From Opitutaceae bacterium (lineage in GTDB: Bacteria; Verrucomicrobiota; Verrucomicrobiia; Opitutales; Opitutaceae), in NCBI GenBank assembly GCA_028691845.1, contig JAQUYL010000003.1, forward strand, positions 103,862-167,861: a stretch of 64,000 nt of DNA, read 5' to 3'. Below are positions 1 through 7,997 of this stretch, in pieces; positions within the stretch are counted from its first letter, which is position 1; each line of letters starts with the position of its first letter. Position numbers and translations under genes: made by a program. The notes under the pieces were generated by a model. It did not search any database, had not been told where the DNA came from, and worked only from the letters and a program-made list of their open reading frames with translations.

Positions 1-208
1 CGAGGTCGGCCAGCGCGCGGATGTTCGCCCGGTAGTTGATCGAGTGCGGCGGCAGTGGGAAAGCGTAGCCGTGCCGGTTGATGAGCGCAAAGTCGCCCTT
101 GGTTTTGTACGTGACCTCGCCGAAGGGCGTGGCGATCTTGTTGACACTCCACGTCGCAAAAAGATTGGAGTTCACAATGCTCGTGCCACTGATGAAAGCG
201 ACTTTCAT
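1..208 (-). CDS. MTAP/purine nucleoside phosphorylase family protein (N-terminal part, runs off the window)
   Basis: Reading the minus strand from the ATG at 208 gives about 69 codons with no stop before the window edge. The peptide starts MKVAFISGTSIVNS and continues through TPFGEV, NRHGYAFPLPPH and INYRANIRAL. The histidine-rich NRHG...PPH...INYRAN segment is the conserved phosphate/ribose-binding block of the 5'-methylthioadenosine phosphorylase and purine nucleoside phosphorylase family 2, which cleaves a purine (thio)nucleoside with phosphate in purine or methionine salvage. Only about a quarter of the usual 270-290 residues is present, so MTA versus purine nucleoside specificity cannot be judged. 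The 5' end is divergent from the next gene; a start for that gene at 207 would overlap this one, which argues for its later start. Confidence 0.82.
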   Translation of the reverse strand, partial: MKVAFISGTSIVNSNLFATWSVNKIATPFGEVTYKTKGDFALINRHGYAFPLPPHSINYRANIRALADL

Positions 209-305
209 GGCGCCACTAACACGCCGCCTTCCCCGCGAGACAACCCGAAATCTGCGTCCGGCAGCCCGCCGATGCGAACCCTTGCACACGTGCGCTGTTT
301 CCACG

Positions 306-1103
306 GTGGGTGCCGGTCTCCGCTCCGGCGCCGTCCGTCTGTTAATCTGGCCGGCACTCTGTGCCGTCGCTCTAGTCGCCGGCGCTTGCGCCACGCCGGG
401 CATCAATCACGTTTACGTCGCCACGCGTGGCGGCGCCCCGCTGCGCGATCTCGCACCGGCCGGCGACGCCGTCGCAGATGTACCCACCCACACCACCGCC
501 AGCGATGTCATCCTCGGTCTGGCCTACGACTTCAACACCGACCACCTCTTTTTGCGGCTCGCCCCCGGCAACATCATCCGCGTCATCGAGCGTCCCTCCG
601 GCCGGCAATTGCGCGAAATGACTTTGCCGGAGCTTCCGGAGGGCGCAGTCACCATCGCCGGCACACCGACGTCGGACCTCGCCATCCGTTCGCGTGACCG
701 CCACCTGTTCGCAATCATGCCCGACGGACGCTCAATTCTGGAAACAACGCTGTCCGGCGACTATGTGCGCACGATCGGCCCGCTTTCTCTCCCCGGTCCG
801 ATCGGCGGCCTGGCGTATGATCAGAAGAGCGACCGCTTGCTCGCCCTCGTCGCCACCGGCCCGGCGCGCATCGTCGCCGTCGGCCCGGACGGGAAAATCA
901 CCGACGGGGCGACGCTGTCCGAGCCCTTGCGGCCCGTGTCCCTGGCCTACGACTCGGACCGTGGACACTATTTTGTCCCTCTGGCGGACGACCGCAGCAT
1001 GGGCGAGTTCGACGCCGATGGACGGCTCATCGCCCGCACACCGATCGAATCCCCCGTCAGCGCCCTCGACGCCGGCCCGCGCTCCTTCCTCCGCGTGTTC
1101 TGA
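306..1103 (+). CDS. Putative exported beta-propeller lipoprotein
   Basis: The GTG at 306 gives about 265 residues starting with a hydrophobic segment (LLIWPALCAVALVAGAC) and a cysteine near residue 28. This is a plausible but imperfect lipobox (AGA-C). The mature part has repeated blades with the pattern GLAYDxxxDRLLAL (around ILGLAYDFNTDHLF, GGLAYDQKSDRLLA and VSLAYDSDRGHYF), which suggests an NHL/SMP-30-like beta-propeller on the periplasmic side of a membrane. No enzymatic motif is visible. An in-frame ATG at 207 would overlap the divergent phosphorylase start and add a polar N-terminus ahead of the signal. No Shine-Dalgarno sequence helps the choice. The last 13 or so codons are duplicated downstream at about 2770. 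Confidence 0.6.
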   Translation: MGAGLRSGAVRLLIWPALCAVALVAGACATPGINHVYVATRGGAPLRDLAPAGDAVADVPTHTTASDVILGLAYDFNTDHLFLRLAPGNIIRVIERPSGRQLREMTLPELPEGAVTIAGTPTSDLAIRSRDRHLFAIMPDGRSILETTLSGDYVRTIGPLSLPGPIGGLAYDQKSDRLLALVATGPARIVAVGPDGKITDGATLSEPLRPVSLAYDSDRGHYFVPLADDRSMGEFDADGRLIARTPIESPVSALDAGPRSFLRVF

Positions 1104-1197
1104 GCCGGCCAGGCATTCAGCTTTCAGCGTTCCGCCTATCGTCTTTCGCCGTCTCGCGTTCTCGCTCGTCTTCCCCTCTTCCTCTTTCTGCTTTCTT
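1063..1197. repeat. Direct repeat copy 1: 3' end of the lipoprotein gene plus flank
   Basis: About 135 bp starting at CCCTCGACGCCGGCCCGCGC, including the stop codon of the lipoprotein gene and the start of the pyrimidine-rich flank (GCTTTCAGCGTTCCGCCTAT, CCTCTTCCTCTTTCTGCTTT). It recurs almost unchanged at 2770-2902, with only a few differences just after the TGA stop. The two copies bracket the HEPN-MNT gene pair in direct orientation. Confidence 0.9.
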
Positions 1198-1610
1198 CTT
1201 TCCGCGGTCTCGTCCGTCTTCCTCTTTTCCTCTTTCTGCTTTCTACTTTCTTCTTTTCGCAGCCTCCCCCTCTTCCCCTCTCCCCCTCTCGTCTGTCTTC
1301 TCCGTTTCCCCTCTTCCTCTCTTCCTCTTTCTGCTTTCCACTTTCTTCTTTCCGCAGTCTTTCCCTCTTCCTCTCTTCCTCTTTTCCTCTTTTCCTCTTT
1401 TCCTCTTTTCCTCTTTTCCTCTTTTCCTCTTTTCCTCTTTTCCTCTTTTCCTCTTTTCCCCTTTTCCCCTTTCTTCTTTCTTCTTTCTTCTTTCTTCTTT
1501 CTTCTTTCTTCTTTTCGCAGCCTCCCCGTCTTCCTCTCTCGCCCGTCTTCCCCTCTCCCTCTCTTCCCCTTTCTGCTTTCTACTTTCTTCTTTTCCCTCT
1601 CTCGCCCGTC
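1165..1610. repeat. Polypyrimidine tract with 8-bp and 7-bp tandem repeats
   Basis: Almost every base on the plus strand is C or T for about 440 bp. It contains nine perfect tandem copies of CTTTTCCT (1381-1452), two CTTTTCCC variants (1453-1468), then six copies of CTTCTTT (1473-1514). Around these lie irregular CTTTCTGCTTTCTACTTTC-like words. The tract is free of stops in several frames only because of its composition. Such homopurine-homopyrimidine DNA is prone to slippage and can form triplex (H-DNA). No gene is seen between the lipoprotein stop at 1103 and the HEPN stop at 1682. Confidence 0.9.
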
Positions 1611-1681
1611 ATCCCATAGGACGCTGCAGTTGTCCAAGATTTGGAGTCGCGGATCGCGACGCTCACGAGCGATCACTTCTT

Positions 1682-2122
1682 CTACGGCGAAAGTTCCGGA
1701 TGTTTGTCGCCCAGCCAGGCGACGACAGCCTCCCGAAGCTCCACCGCAAACTCCCGCAGTTCCTTCGCATCCTTGGCGCTGACGCGTCCGGCGGCATCGT
1801 ATTCGAGGCTGTTGCGCTTGGCGCGGCAGGCATCGAGGTAGTCCGCCCCATCATGCCAGTCCGGCCCAAGAATCTGGGGCAAAGTGGTGATGGTCAGGTA
1901 GTGCGCCTTCGACTTCTCGGCTCTCCACCCTTCCGCCAGCAATGCGATGGCGCAAAGCTGCAAGGCGGCGTTGTAAGCGATGTTGAATTGGCCGTCGGGC
2001 GACAGGTTGCGCCTGGAATCCTCGATGTCGCGGTCCACGACGCCGAAGATCTTGCCGATCTGCTCGCGTGTCGGCTCGTGGGGCTTGAGCAGGCTGGCCT
2101 TAGCCAAATCGTTTAAGCTCAT
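1682..2122 (-). CDS. HEPN-domain protein, putative toxin of a HEPN-MNT pair
   Basis: A 146-residue, mostly helical protein of the size of small HEPN-domain toxins. Near residue 108 it has CRAKRNSLEYD, which matches the RxKRNxxxY form of the HEPN active-site region found in proteins paired with minimal nucleotidyltransferases (the canonical ribonuclease form is Rx4-6H). In characterised HEPN-MNT pairs the HEPN protein is an RNase toxin and the MNT partner neutralises it by transferring nucleotides onto the HEPN tyrosine. Its ATG lies 23 nt inside the upstream MNT gene, so the two are translationally coupled, with the presumed antitoxin made first. The family assignment rests on this motif and the pairing; activity is inferred. 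Confidence 0.75.
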   Translation of the reverse strand: MSLNDLAKASLLKPHEPTREQIGKIFGVVDRDIEDSRRNLSPDGQFNIAYNAALQLCAIALLAEGWRAEKSKAHYLTITTLPQILGPDWHDGADYLDACRAKRNSLEYDAAGRVSAKDAKELREFAVELREAVVAWLGDKHPELSP

Positions 2123-2681
2123 CGGCCCCTCCTTTCACGAAGAGCTTCGGTTTACCGAGTATGTCCACCAGCAGCGGATGCTTCTTGCGTCCCTTCTTGT
2201 ACTCGGCGGCAGTCATGGCGACCGGGTTGATCTCCCGTCGAAGCGTTTCCCCCGCCTTGCGGAGTGCGGGCGCCAGCGTGCGCAGGCTGGCGTCGCCGAT
2301 GATGAGCAGGTCCACGTCGCTGGCCGCCTTGCCAGAATCCGAGGCCAACGAGCCGAAGACAAAGGCCACCTCGACGCCTTTCAGTTCAGCGAGCGCGCCG
2401 GCCAGCACGTCGCGCAGGCCGGCGGTCTTGAGCACGATTTGCTGCAGGTCGGCGAAGAGCGGATGTCCGGCGTTGGCTCGGAAGTAGCGGCGGTTGCCGT
2501 CGCGCCGACTGGTGACGAGATCGGCCTTCGATAATTTTTCGAGCTCCTCCTGCACGGTCTTGACGTTGAGCCCGCTCTGCCGCGCCAAGTCGCGACCGTG
2601 CCTCTCGCGCCCGGCGTCGGCGAAGAGCAACCGGAGCACCTCGGCGCGGACCCGGGGAAAAAGCAGGTGCAGCAGTTTCAT
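2100..2681 (-). CDS. Winged-helix plus minimal nucleotidyltransferase (MNT), putative antitoxin
   Basis: The start chosen is the ATG at 2681 (MKLLHLLFPRVRAEVLRLLF), giving 193 residues; the open frame extends much further upstream only through GA-rich repeat DNA. Residues 1-70 are a winged helix-turn-helix (GRDLARQSGLNVKTVQEEL ... LVTSRRDGNRRYF). Residues 95-190 are a nucleotidyltransferase domain with the GS...SDVDLLIIGD signature (FVFGSLASDSGKAASDVDLL), giving the metal-binding aspartates. Combining DNA-binding and MNT domains suggests that it regulates its own operon and modifies the HEPN partner encoded by the overlapping downstream gene. Two copies of a 14-bp element precede the start and could be its operator. 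Confidence 0.82.
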   Translation of the reverse strand: MKLLHLLFPRVRAEVLRLLFADAGRERHGRDLARQSGLNVKTVQEELEKLSKADLVTSRRDGNRRYFRANAGHPLFADLQQIVLKTAGLRDVLAGALAELKGVEVAFVFGSLASDSGKAASDVDLLIIGDASLRTLAPALRKAGETLRREINPVAMTAAEYKKGRKKHPLLVDILGKPKLFVKGGADELKRFG

Positions 2682-2682
2682 T

Positions 2683-2717
2683 GACGGCTTATTCCCTACA
2701 CACGACGGCTTATTCCC
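2683..2717 (-). promoter_or_regulatory. Tandem 14-bp direct repeat, candidate operator of the HEPN-MNT operon
   Basis: On the minus strand GGGAATAAGCCGTC occurs twice, at 2717-2704 and 2696-2683, exactly 21 bp apart (two helical turns) and one base before the MNT start codon. Perfect direct repeats in phase next to a gene with a winged-helix domain are a typical autoregulatory arrangement. Binding is inferred. Confidence 0.5.
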
Positions 2718-2769
2718 GTCAAGCTCATCTTCCGCTGCGCCCGCCCTCCGCTCGCACCTCCGGTGCGCA

Positions 2770-2902
2770 CCCTCGACGCCGGCCCGCGCTCCTTCCTCCG
2801 CGTGTTCTGAGCCAGTCAGGCTCGCGGCTTTCAGCGTTCCGCCTATCGTCTTTCGCCGTCTCGCGTTCTCGCTCGTCTTCCCCTCTTCCTCTTTCTGCTT
2901 TC
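2770..2902. repeat. Direct repeat copy 2: duplicated 3' end of the lipoprotein gene
   Basis: A near-identical copy of 1063-1197. It includes the last codons and stop of the lipoprotein gene, here without the rest of that gene, and runs into a second polypyrimidine tract. Together with copy 1 it frames the HEPN-MNT island (about 1.7 kb between the two start points). Confidence 0.9.
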
Positions 2903-3185
2903 CCCCCTCTCGCCCCTCTCCCTCTCTTCCCCTTTCTGCTTTCTGCTTTCTTTTCACGGTCTCCCCGTCTTCCTCTCTCCCTCTTTCTTCTTTCCCTCTT
3001 TCTTCTTTCCCCCCTCTCGCCCGTCTCCCTCTCTTCCCCTTTCTACTTTCTACCTCCTTCTTTTCGCAGCCTCCCCGTCTTCCCCTCTTCCTCTTTTCCT
3101 CTTTCTGCTTTCTACTTTCTTCTTTTCCCCCTCTCGCCCGTCTTCCTCTCTCCCCGTCTCCCTCTCTCGTCTGTCTTCTCCATTT
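2903..3185. repeat. Second polypyrimidine tract
   Basis: Continuous C/T-rich plus-strand sequence with the same words as the first tract (CTCTTCCTCTTT, TTTCTGCTTTCTACTTTC, CTCTCGCCCGTC) but without the long perfect tandem array. The following 3186-3358 is ordinary GC-rich sequence with no recognisable gene, leading to uppS. Confidence 0.85.
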
Positions 3186-3358
3186 TTCACCCTTCCCAGA
3201 GCAGCCGGGCTTCTTTGCTGAGCGGCAGGCCGGCGGCTTGGGGACGGTTCCGGCCGCCTGGTGGCTCCGGCCGAAGCAGGCCGGCCTCGGGATGTTTGGC
3301 ACACGGGCATTCCCCTTGTCAAAGCCGCGCCCGCCCACCTAAATCACCCACTACACCA

Positions 3359-4099
3359 ATGACGCCGGTCACCGCCAAGATTCCGCAACATGTCGCCATC
3401 ATCATGGATGGCAACGGCCGCTGGGCCAAGCAACGCGGCCTCCCCCGCCTCGAGGGGCACCGGCGCGGCGTCGAGACCGTGCGCACCGTCGTCGACGCCG
3501 CCCGCGAGATCGGCATCCGTTACCTCACGCTTTACGCCTTTTCCGTCGAGAACTGGCAGCGGCCGCCCGACGAGGTCTCCGGCCTTATGGGCCTGCTCGA
3601 CTTTTTCCTGCGTCGTGAACTCGACAATCTGACAAAAAACCGCGTGCGTCTCCACACGATCGGACGCACCCAGGAGCTGCCCGAAAATGTTCAACGCGAG
3701 TTGCGGCGCGTCACGGACGCCACCGCTTCCTTCACCGAGTGGCATCTCGTCCTCGCGCTCAACTACAGTGCACGGACCGAAATCGTCGACGCCGCCCGCG
3801 CCTACGCCGCGGCGGTGGCCGCCGGCCATACCAGCCCCGACGCGACCACCTGGGACACTTTCGGCCGTTATCTCTACACAGCCGACCTCCCCGACCCCGA
3901 CCTGATCATCCGCACTTCAGGCGAGCAGCGCATCAGCAATTTTCTTCTGCTTCAGGGCGCCTATGCTGAGATGGTCTTCACGCCGGTGCTCTGGCCTGAC
4001 TTCGGCGCAGGGGATTTGCAGGCCGCCGTGACTGAATTCGCCCGCCGTGAACGCCGCTTCGGCCTGACCTCCGAACAGGTCAAGCCCGCGACCAGTTAA
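3359..4099 (+). CDS. uppS: Undecaprenyl diphosphate synthase (isoprenyl transferase)
   Basis: 246 residues, the usual length. The enzyme condenses isopentenyl diphosphate onto farnesyl diphosphate in cis steps to give the C55 carrier used by MraY and MurG, both encoded in this window. Visible motifs are HVAIIMDGNGRWAK (catalytic Asp17), GHRRG, the TLYAFSVENWQRP block, and the C-terminal RTSGEQRISNFLL substrate-binding block. The ATG at 3359 is the first start that gives a normal N-terminus; upstream in frame is polypyrimidine sequence. It is followed 19 nt later by cdsA. Confidence 0.96.
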   Translation: MTPVTAKIPQHVAIIMDGNGRWAKQRGLPRLEGHRRGVETVRTVVDAAREIGIRYLTLYAFSVENWQRPPDEVSGLMGLLDFFLRRELDNLTKNRVRLHTIGRTQELPENVQRELRRVTDATASFTEWHLVLALNYSARTEIVDAARAYAAAVAAGHTSPDATTWDTFGRYLYTADLPDPDLIIRTSGEQRISNFLLLQGAYAEMVFTPVLWPDFGAGDLQAAVTEFARRERRFGLTSEQVKPATS

Positions 4100-4118
4100 A
4101 CCCGCCTGCCTCAAACCC

Positions 4119-4961
4119 GTGTTTACCCGCGTTCTCAGCACCCTCGTACTCTGGAGCGTCATCCTGGCCAGCCTCTGGTTTTTTGGCGCGCACGCCGCCG
4201 TGGTGCTGTTGACGCTGCTCAGCGCACTGAGTCTCCATGAATTCTACGGACTCATGGATCGGATGAATCTGAAACCATTCCGCTGGCTGGGGCTGGCGAT
4301 TGGGGTCGTGATGACGGCCGCCCCGTATTATCTCACGGTTTACCTGTTCGACGGAAAAGAGTTCGGCGGTTTTGCCCCGGCGGTTCTGGCCGTCGCCGTC
4401 GTGATCTGCGGCGTGCGCATTCTCGGCGAGCGCGACACCACCAACCGCTTTGAGGCCTTTTCCTCCACCCTTTTGGGCCTGATTTATCTGCCGTTCATGC
4501 TGCATTACATGGGGCGCATCCTGCTGATCCACGAGGAACCTGTCATCGGGCTCATGCTCTGCCTCTGGCTGGTCGCCACGTCGAAGTTCTGCGACGTCGG
4601 GGCGCTTCTCACCGGCCTGGCCATCGGCCGGCACAAACTGGCGCCCAACATCAGCCCGAAAAAATCCTGGGAGGGCGCCGTTGGCGGCGTGCTCGTTTCG
4701 GTGGGTGTCGGGGCGGGCATCGCCTATCTCGCCGCCGACTGGCTGCCGGAGAGCTTTACACCGGCGATTGCCGCGCTCGTCGCCCTGCCCATCGCGGTGA
4801 CGACCATCGTCTCCGACCTGGTTGAGTCCGCCATCAAGCGCCGCGCCGACATCAAGGACACCGGTACGGTGATCCCCGGAATCGGCGGGGCCCTGGACCT
4901 GACGGACAGCCTCATCCTTACCGCGCCGATGGGATATTTCATCTTCTTTTTTCTGAGCTGA
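4119..4961 (+). CDS. cdsA: Phosphatidate cytidylyltransferase (CDP-diglyceride synthase)
   Basis: 280 residues with about eight membrane segments, starting at a GTG. It converts phosphatidic acid and CTP to CDP-diacylglycerol for phospholipid synthesis. The family signature near the C-terminus is present as SAIKRRADIKDTGTVIPGIG followed by GALDLTDS; here the usual GHGG...DR is GIGG...DL, while the metal-binding aspartates and SxxKRxxxxKD are kept. Its position between uppS and dxr is the common bacterial order. Confidence 0.93.
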   Translation: MFTRVLSTLVLWSVILASLWFFGAHAAVVLLTLLSALSLHEFYGLMDRMNLKPFRWLGLAIGVVMTAAPYYLTVYLFDGKEFGGFAPAVLAVAVVICGVRILGERDTTNRFEAFSSTLLGLIYLPFMLHYMGRILLIHEEPVIGLMLCLWLVATSKFCDVGALLTGLAIGRHKLAPNISPKKSWEGAVGGVLVSVGVGAGIAYLAADWLPESFTPAIAALVALPIAVTTIVSDLVESAIKRRADIKDTGTVIPGIGGALDLTDSLILTAPMGYFIFFFLS

Positions 4962-5024
4962 TGAGCAATTCCGCTCAAACTGCAGGAGTGCCTTTGCTTC
5001 GCGACTCCCTGGCTCCGCCGCCTC

Positions 5025-6233
5025 GTGTCGGAAAATAAAACCACTCCTCCCCTCGTGGCCACCTCCACCTTTCAACGCCGGGTTGTAGTTCTGGGCGCCA
5101 CCGGCTCCATCGGTGAAAGCACCCTGCGCGTCATCGCGGCCCATCGCGACCAGCTGGAGCTGGTCGGAGTTGCCGCCCGGAGCAACCATCCCCGCTTGGC
5201 GGAGATCGCCCGGGAATTCGGCGTCCGCCATGTCGGTCTTTATGACGAGCACGCCTATACCGCCGCCCGGACCAACGACGCCTTCCCGGCAGGCACAAGT
5301 TTTTATTCCGGGCTCGATGGGCTGAACACACTCGCGGCGCTGCCGGAGGCGGATACCGTGCTCGTGGCCGTCGTCGGCACCGCCGGCCTGCAGCCGGCGC
5401 TCACTGCGCTCGCCGCTCGCAAGACACTGGCACTCGCCTCAAAAGAGATCCTGGTCCTTGCCGGCAAATTCATCATGGCGGCGGCGCGGGCCCACGGCAG
5501 CCGGATCATCCCCGTCGACAGCGAACACAACGCCGTCTTTCAATGCCTGGAGGGCCACCCAGCCGCCACCGTGCGGCGGATCGTGCTCACCGCCTCGGGC
5601 GGAGCCTTTCGCGACTGGCCGGCCGAACGCCTCGCCCACGTCACGCCCGCAGACGCCCTCAAGCATCCCAACTGGTCGATGGGGCCCAAGATCACCGTGG
5701 ATTCGGCCACCCTCGCAAACAAGGGCCTCGAGCTTATCGAGGCGCAATGGCTCTTCGATCTACGTCCACCTCAGTGCGACGCCGTACTCCACAACCAGAG
5801 CATCGTGCATGCCTTGGTGGAGTTTGCCGATGGCGCGATGCTGGCGCAGCTCTGCCCTCCTTCGATGACATTTCCCATCCAACACGCCCTGCTTTTCCCG
5901 GAGCGTGTCGCCGGCCCCGATCTGTCCCTTAATCTGGACCGGGCCTTCCACCTCGATTTCCGCCCCGTGGACGAACACCGCTACCCCTGTCTCCGCCTCG
6001 CCCGGGCCGCCATGAAGGCCGGGGGCACCGCCCCGGCCATCTTTAACGCGGCCAATGAGACGGCCGTGGCCGCCTTCCTTGCCGGACGCGTGGGCTTCCT
6101 TGCGATCCCACAAATCATCGATAAAACACTGGCCGGAACCAAACACTTTGAACCTCAGAGCCTGGCAGAGGTCCTATCCGCCGACGCCGAGGCTCGCCTG
6201 ATCGCCAGCCAATCACTGTCCGCACACGCCTAA
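5025..6233 (+). CDS. dxr: 1-deoxy-D-xylulose 5-phosphate reductoisomerase
   Basis: 402 residues from a GTG start. It catalyses the NADPH-dependent rearrangement of DXP to MEP, the committed step of the MEP isoprenoid pathway that feeds UppS. Seen: the nucleotide-binding GATGSIGEST (from about residue 24), ASKEIL (142 region), PVDSEHNAVFQ with the metal-binding Asp/Glu, the LTASGGAF flap region, and HPNWSMGPKITVDSATLANKGLELIEA. All catalytic blocks are present. It lies 27 nt upstream of rseP. Confidence 0.97.
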   Translation: MSENKTTPPLVATSTFQRRVVVLGATGSIGESTLRVIAAHRDQLELVGVAARSNHPRLAEIAREFGVRHVGLYDEHAYTAARTNDAFPAGTSFYSGLDGLNTLAALPEADTVLVAVVGTAGLQPALTALAARKTLALASKEILVLAGKFIMAAARAHGSRIIPVDSEHNAVFQCLEGHPAATVRRIVLTASGGAFRDWPAERLAHVTPADALKHPNWSMGPKITVDSATLANKGLELIEAQWLFDLRPPQCDAVLHNQSIVHALVEFADGAMLAQLCPPSMTFPIQHALLFPERVAGPDLSLNLDRAFHLDFRPVDEHRYPCLRLARAAMKAGGTAPAIFNAANETAVAAFLAGRVGFLAIPQIIDKTLAGTKHFEPQSLAEVLSADAEARLIASQSLSAHA

Positions 6234-6260
6234 TCTCCCGCATCGGAGCGCCCACGCCGA

Positions 6261-7700
6261 ATGTCTTCTGATCTAGTCAACTCCCTGATGGCCAATCTCT
6301 GGTCCATCTTTCTCATCATCCTTTTCTTTGGCGGTTCGATCTTCGTCCACGAATTCGGTCATTTCCTGGCGGCCCGCCGCCGGGGCGTGAAGGTGGAGCG
6401 GTTCTCCATCGGGTTCGGACCGAAGATCCTGGCTTGGCGGGGAAGGGACGGCGTCGAATACCGCCTCTCCTGGCTGCCCCTGGGCGGTTATGTAGCTCTG
6501 CCCCAACTCGCCGACATGCGCTCGATCGAGGGTGAGTCCACTGTCGATACAGAGCACCTTCCGCCCGTCAGTTACTCCACCAAGCTTCTCGTGTTCGCCG
6601 CCGGCGCCGCGATGAACATTTTGTTCGCCTTCCTGCTGGCTACAGTGATTTGGATCGCCGGCCAGCCGACCTTGAGTGAATTGACCACGACGCGTGTTGG
6701 CTTGGTGTTGCCGACAATCGCGCTGGCCGATGGCACAACCGCGCCCAGTCCCGCCTCCCAAGCTGGATTTCAACCCGGCGATCTCATCCGCTCCATCGAT
6801 GGCAAGTCCATTCAGACCTGGCTGGATCTGCAACAGACCCTTTATTCCGGCACCGGCCGGACTGTGGACGGTCGGCCCAAGGCCATTTTCCAGATCGAAC
6901 GCGATGGCCGGCCGATGGAACTGACCGTCTATCCGCGTCTCGCGGGTGACGAGGAGGTGCGCATGGTCGGCATCGCTCCAGCCGAGGATCTGATCGTGGG
7001 CAGCGTTCTCCCCGGATCGTTCGCCGAAAAAGCCGGACTTCTGCCCCAGGACAAGATTGTCCTTTTTGACGGCCACCGCCTGCTCTCGCGCAATGCCTTC
7101 GTGGAGTATCTTGAGAAAAATGCGACGAAGGAGATTGCGCTGACCGTCGAACGCACTGGGGAAAATGTCCCTCTGGTCCTGCCCGCCCGGCCCGAAGCCC
7201 CCACCGTGGACAAACTGGGGCTGACCCGGCGATCCAGCACAACGCTGGTGCACATCAACCCCGTCCGCCAGCTGGTCGAGCACGTCACGATGTCGTTCCG
7301 GGTGATGGCCGGACTCCTGAGCCCCCATTCGGATCTGGGACTCTCCAAACTCAGCGGTCCGATCGGCATCGCCCGTGGTTTCAGGGCCCTGGCCGAGGTG
7401 GATATCCGGCTCGTGCTTTGGTTCACGGTCCTCGTCAACGTTAACCTGGCCATATTCAACCTGCTGCCGATTCCGGTGCTCGATGGCGGCCACATGCTCT
7501 TCGCCACCATCGCCCGCCTGCGGGGTCGGGCGCTCCCCTCCAATTTCATCGCGGCCACCCAGAGCGTTTTCATCATCCTCCTCTTCAGCCTCATCATTTA
7601 CGTCAGCTTCTTCGATGTCCGCCGCATCGTCCGCGACATGCGGGCAGAGGCCCAGACCGAGGAAAGCGTGCCCCAGCCGGCCGCCCCCGCCAAGCCGTAA
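6261..7700 (+). CDS. rseP: RIP metalloprotease RseP (site-2 protease family)
   Basis: 479 residues. An intramembrane zinc protease that in characterised bacteria cleaves anti-sigma factors and signal-peptide remnants in the inner membrane. The first membrane helix carries HEFGH (His30, Glu31, His34) and the C-terminal helix carries NLLPIPVLDGGH (near residue 410, third zinc ligand). Between them are two PDZ domains (about 150-240 and 250-330; PASQAGFQPGDLIRSIDGK and SFAEKAGLLPQDKIVLFDGH). It completes the uppS-cdsA-dxr-rseP run, which suggests one operon. No downstream terminator is obvious. Confidence 0.96.
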   Translation: MSSDLVNSLMANLWSIFLIILFFGGSIFVHEFGHFLAARRRGVKVERFSIGFGPKILAWRGRDGVEYRLSWLPLGGYVALPQLADMRSIEGESTVDTEHLPPVSYSTKLLVFAAGAAMNILFAFLLATVIWIAGQPTLSELTTTRVGLVLPTIALADGTTAPSPASQAGFQPGDLIRSIDGKSIQTWLDLQQTLYSGTGRTVDGRPKAIFQIERDGRPMELTVYPRLAGDEEVRMVGIAPAEDLIVGSVLPGSFAEKAGLLPQDKIVLFDGHRLLSRNAFVEYLEKNATKEIALTVERTGENVPLVLPARPEAPTVDKLGLTRRSSTTLVHINPVRQLVEHVTMSFRVMAGLLSPHSDLGLSKLSGPIGIARGFRALAEVDIRLVLWFTVLVNVNLAIFNLLPIPVLDGGHMLFATIARLRGRALPSNFIAATQSVFIILLFSLIIYVSFFDVRRIVRDMRAEAQTEESVPQPAAPAKP

Positions 7701-7997
7701 GCCCAAACGCCCGGGCCAAGGGAACGCCCCTGCGACAGCCGCGGCTCATCCGTCAACTCACAGCCCGACCCGAGGAGAGAGGGGGCCGGATCTGCGGAAG
7801 GTTTTTTGCAGCGGAATCACAAGCTCTGGCCGCCTCCGCCGGGAACGGAAAATCGTGAGCTTGCTCACTCCCTCGCAGCGGCAGAGGAAACCATTCCTGC
7901 CGGGAGCATGCCGGGCCATGATTGGCGGGGGAATCCGCCGCCGGGGCGCGGCTGCCATCCTGTTGCTTTGCCGGAAACGCCCGTTTATTCTCAAGTT

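Noticed and set aside
1381..1514. Possible CRISPR array
   Set aside because: Units are 7-8 bp tandem copies with no spacers; no cas genes are present.
732..1676. Long minus-strand open frame rich in Glu, Lys and Arg
   Set aside because: It is the translation of the purine strand of the polypyrimidine tract, with microsatellite periodicity instead of protein features.
2682..3338. N-terminal extension of the MNT gene through GA-rich sequence
   Set aside because: The extension is low-complexity repeat translation; homology and the winged helix start at the ATG at 2681.
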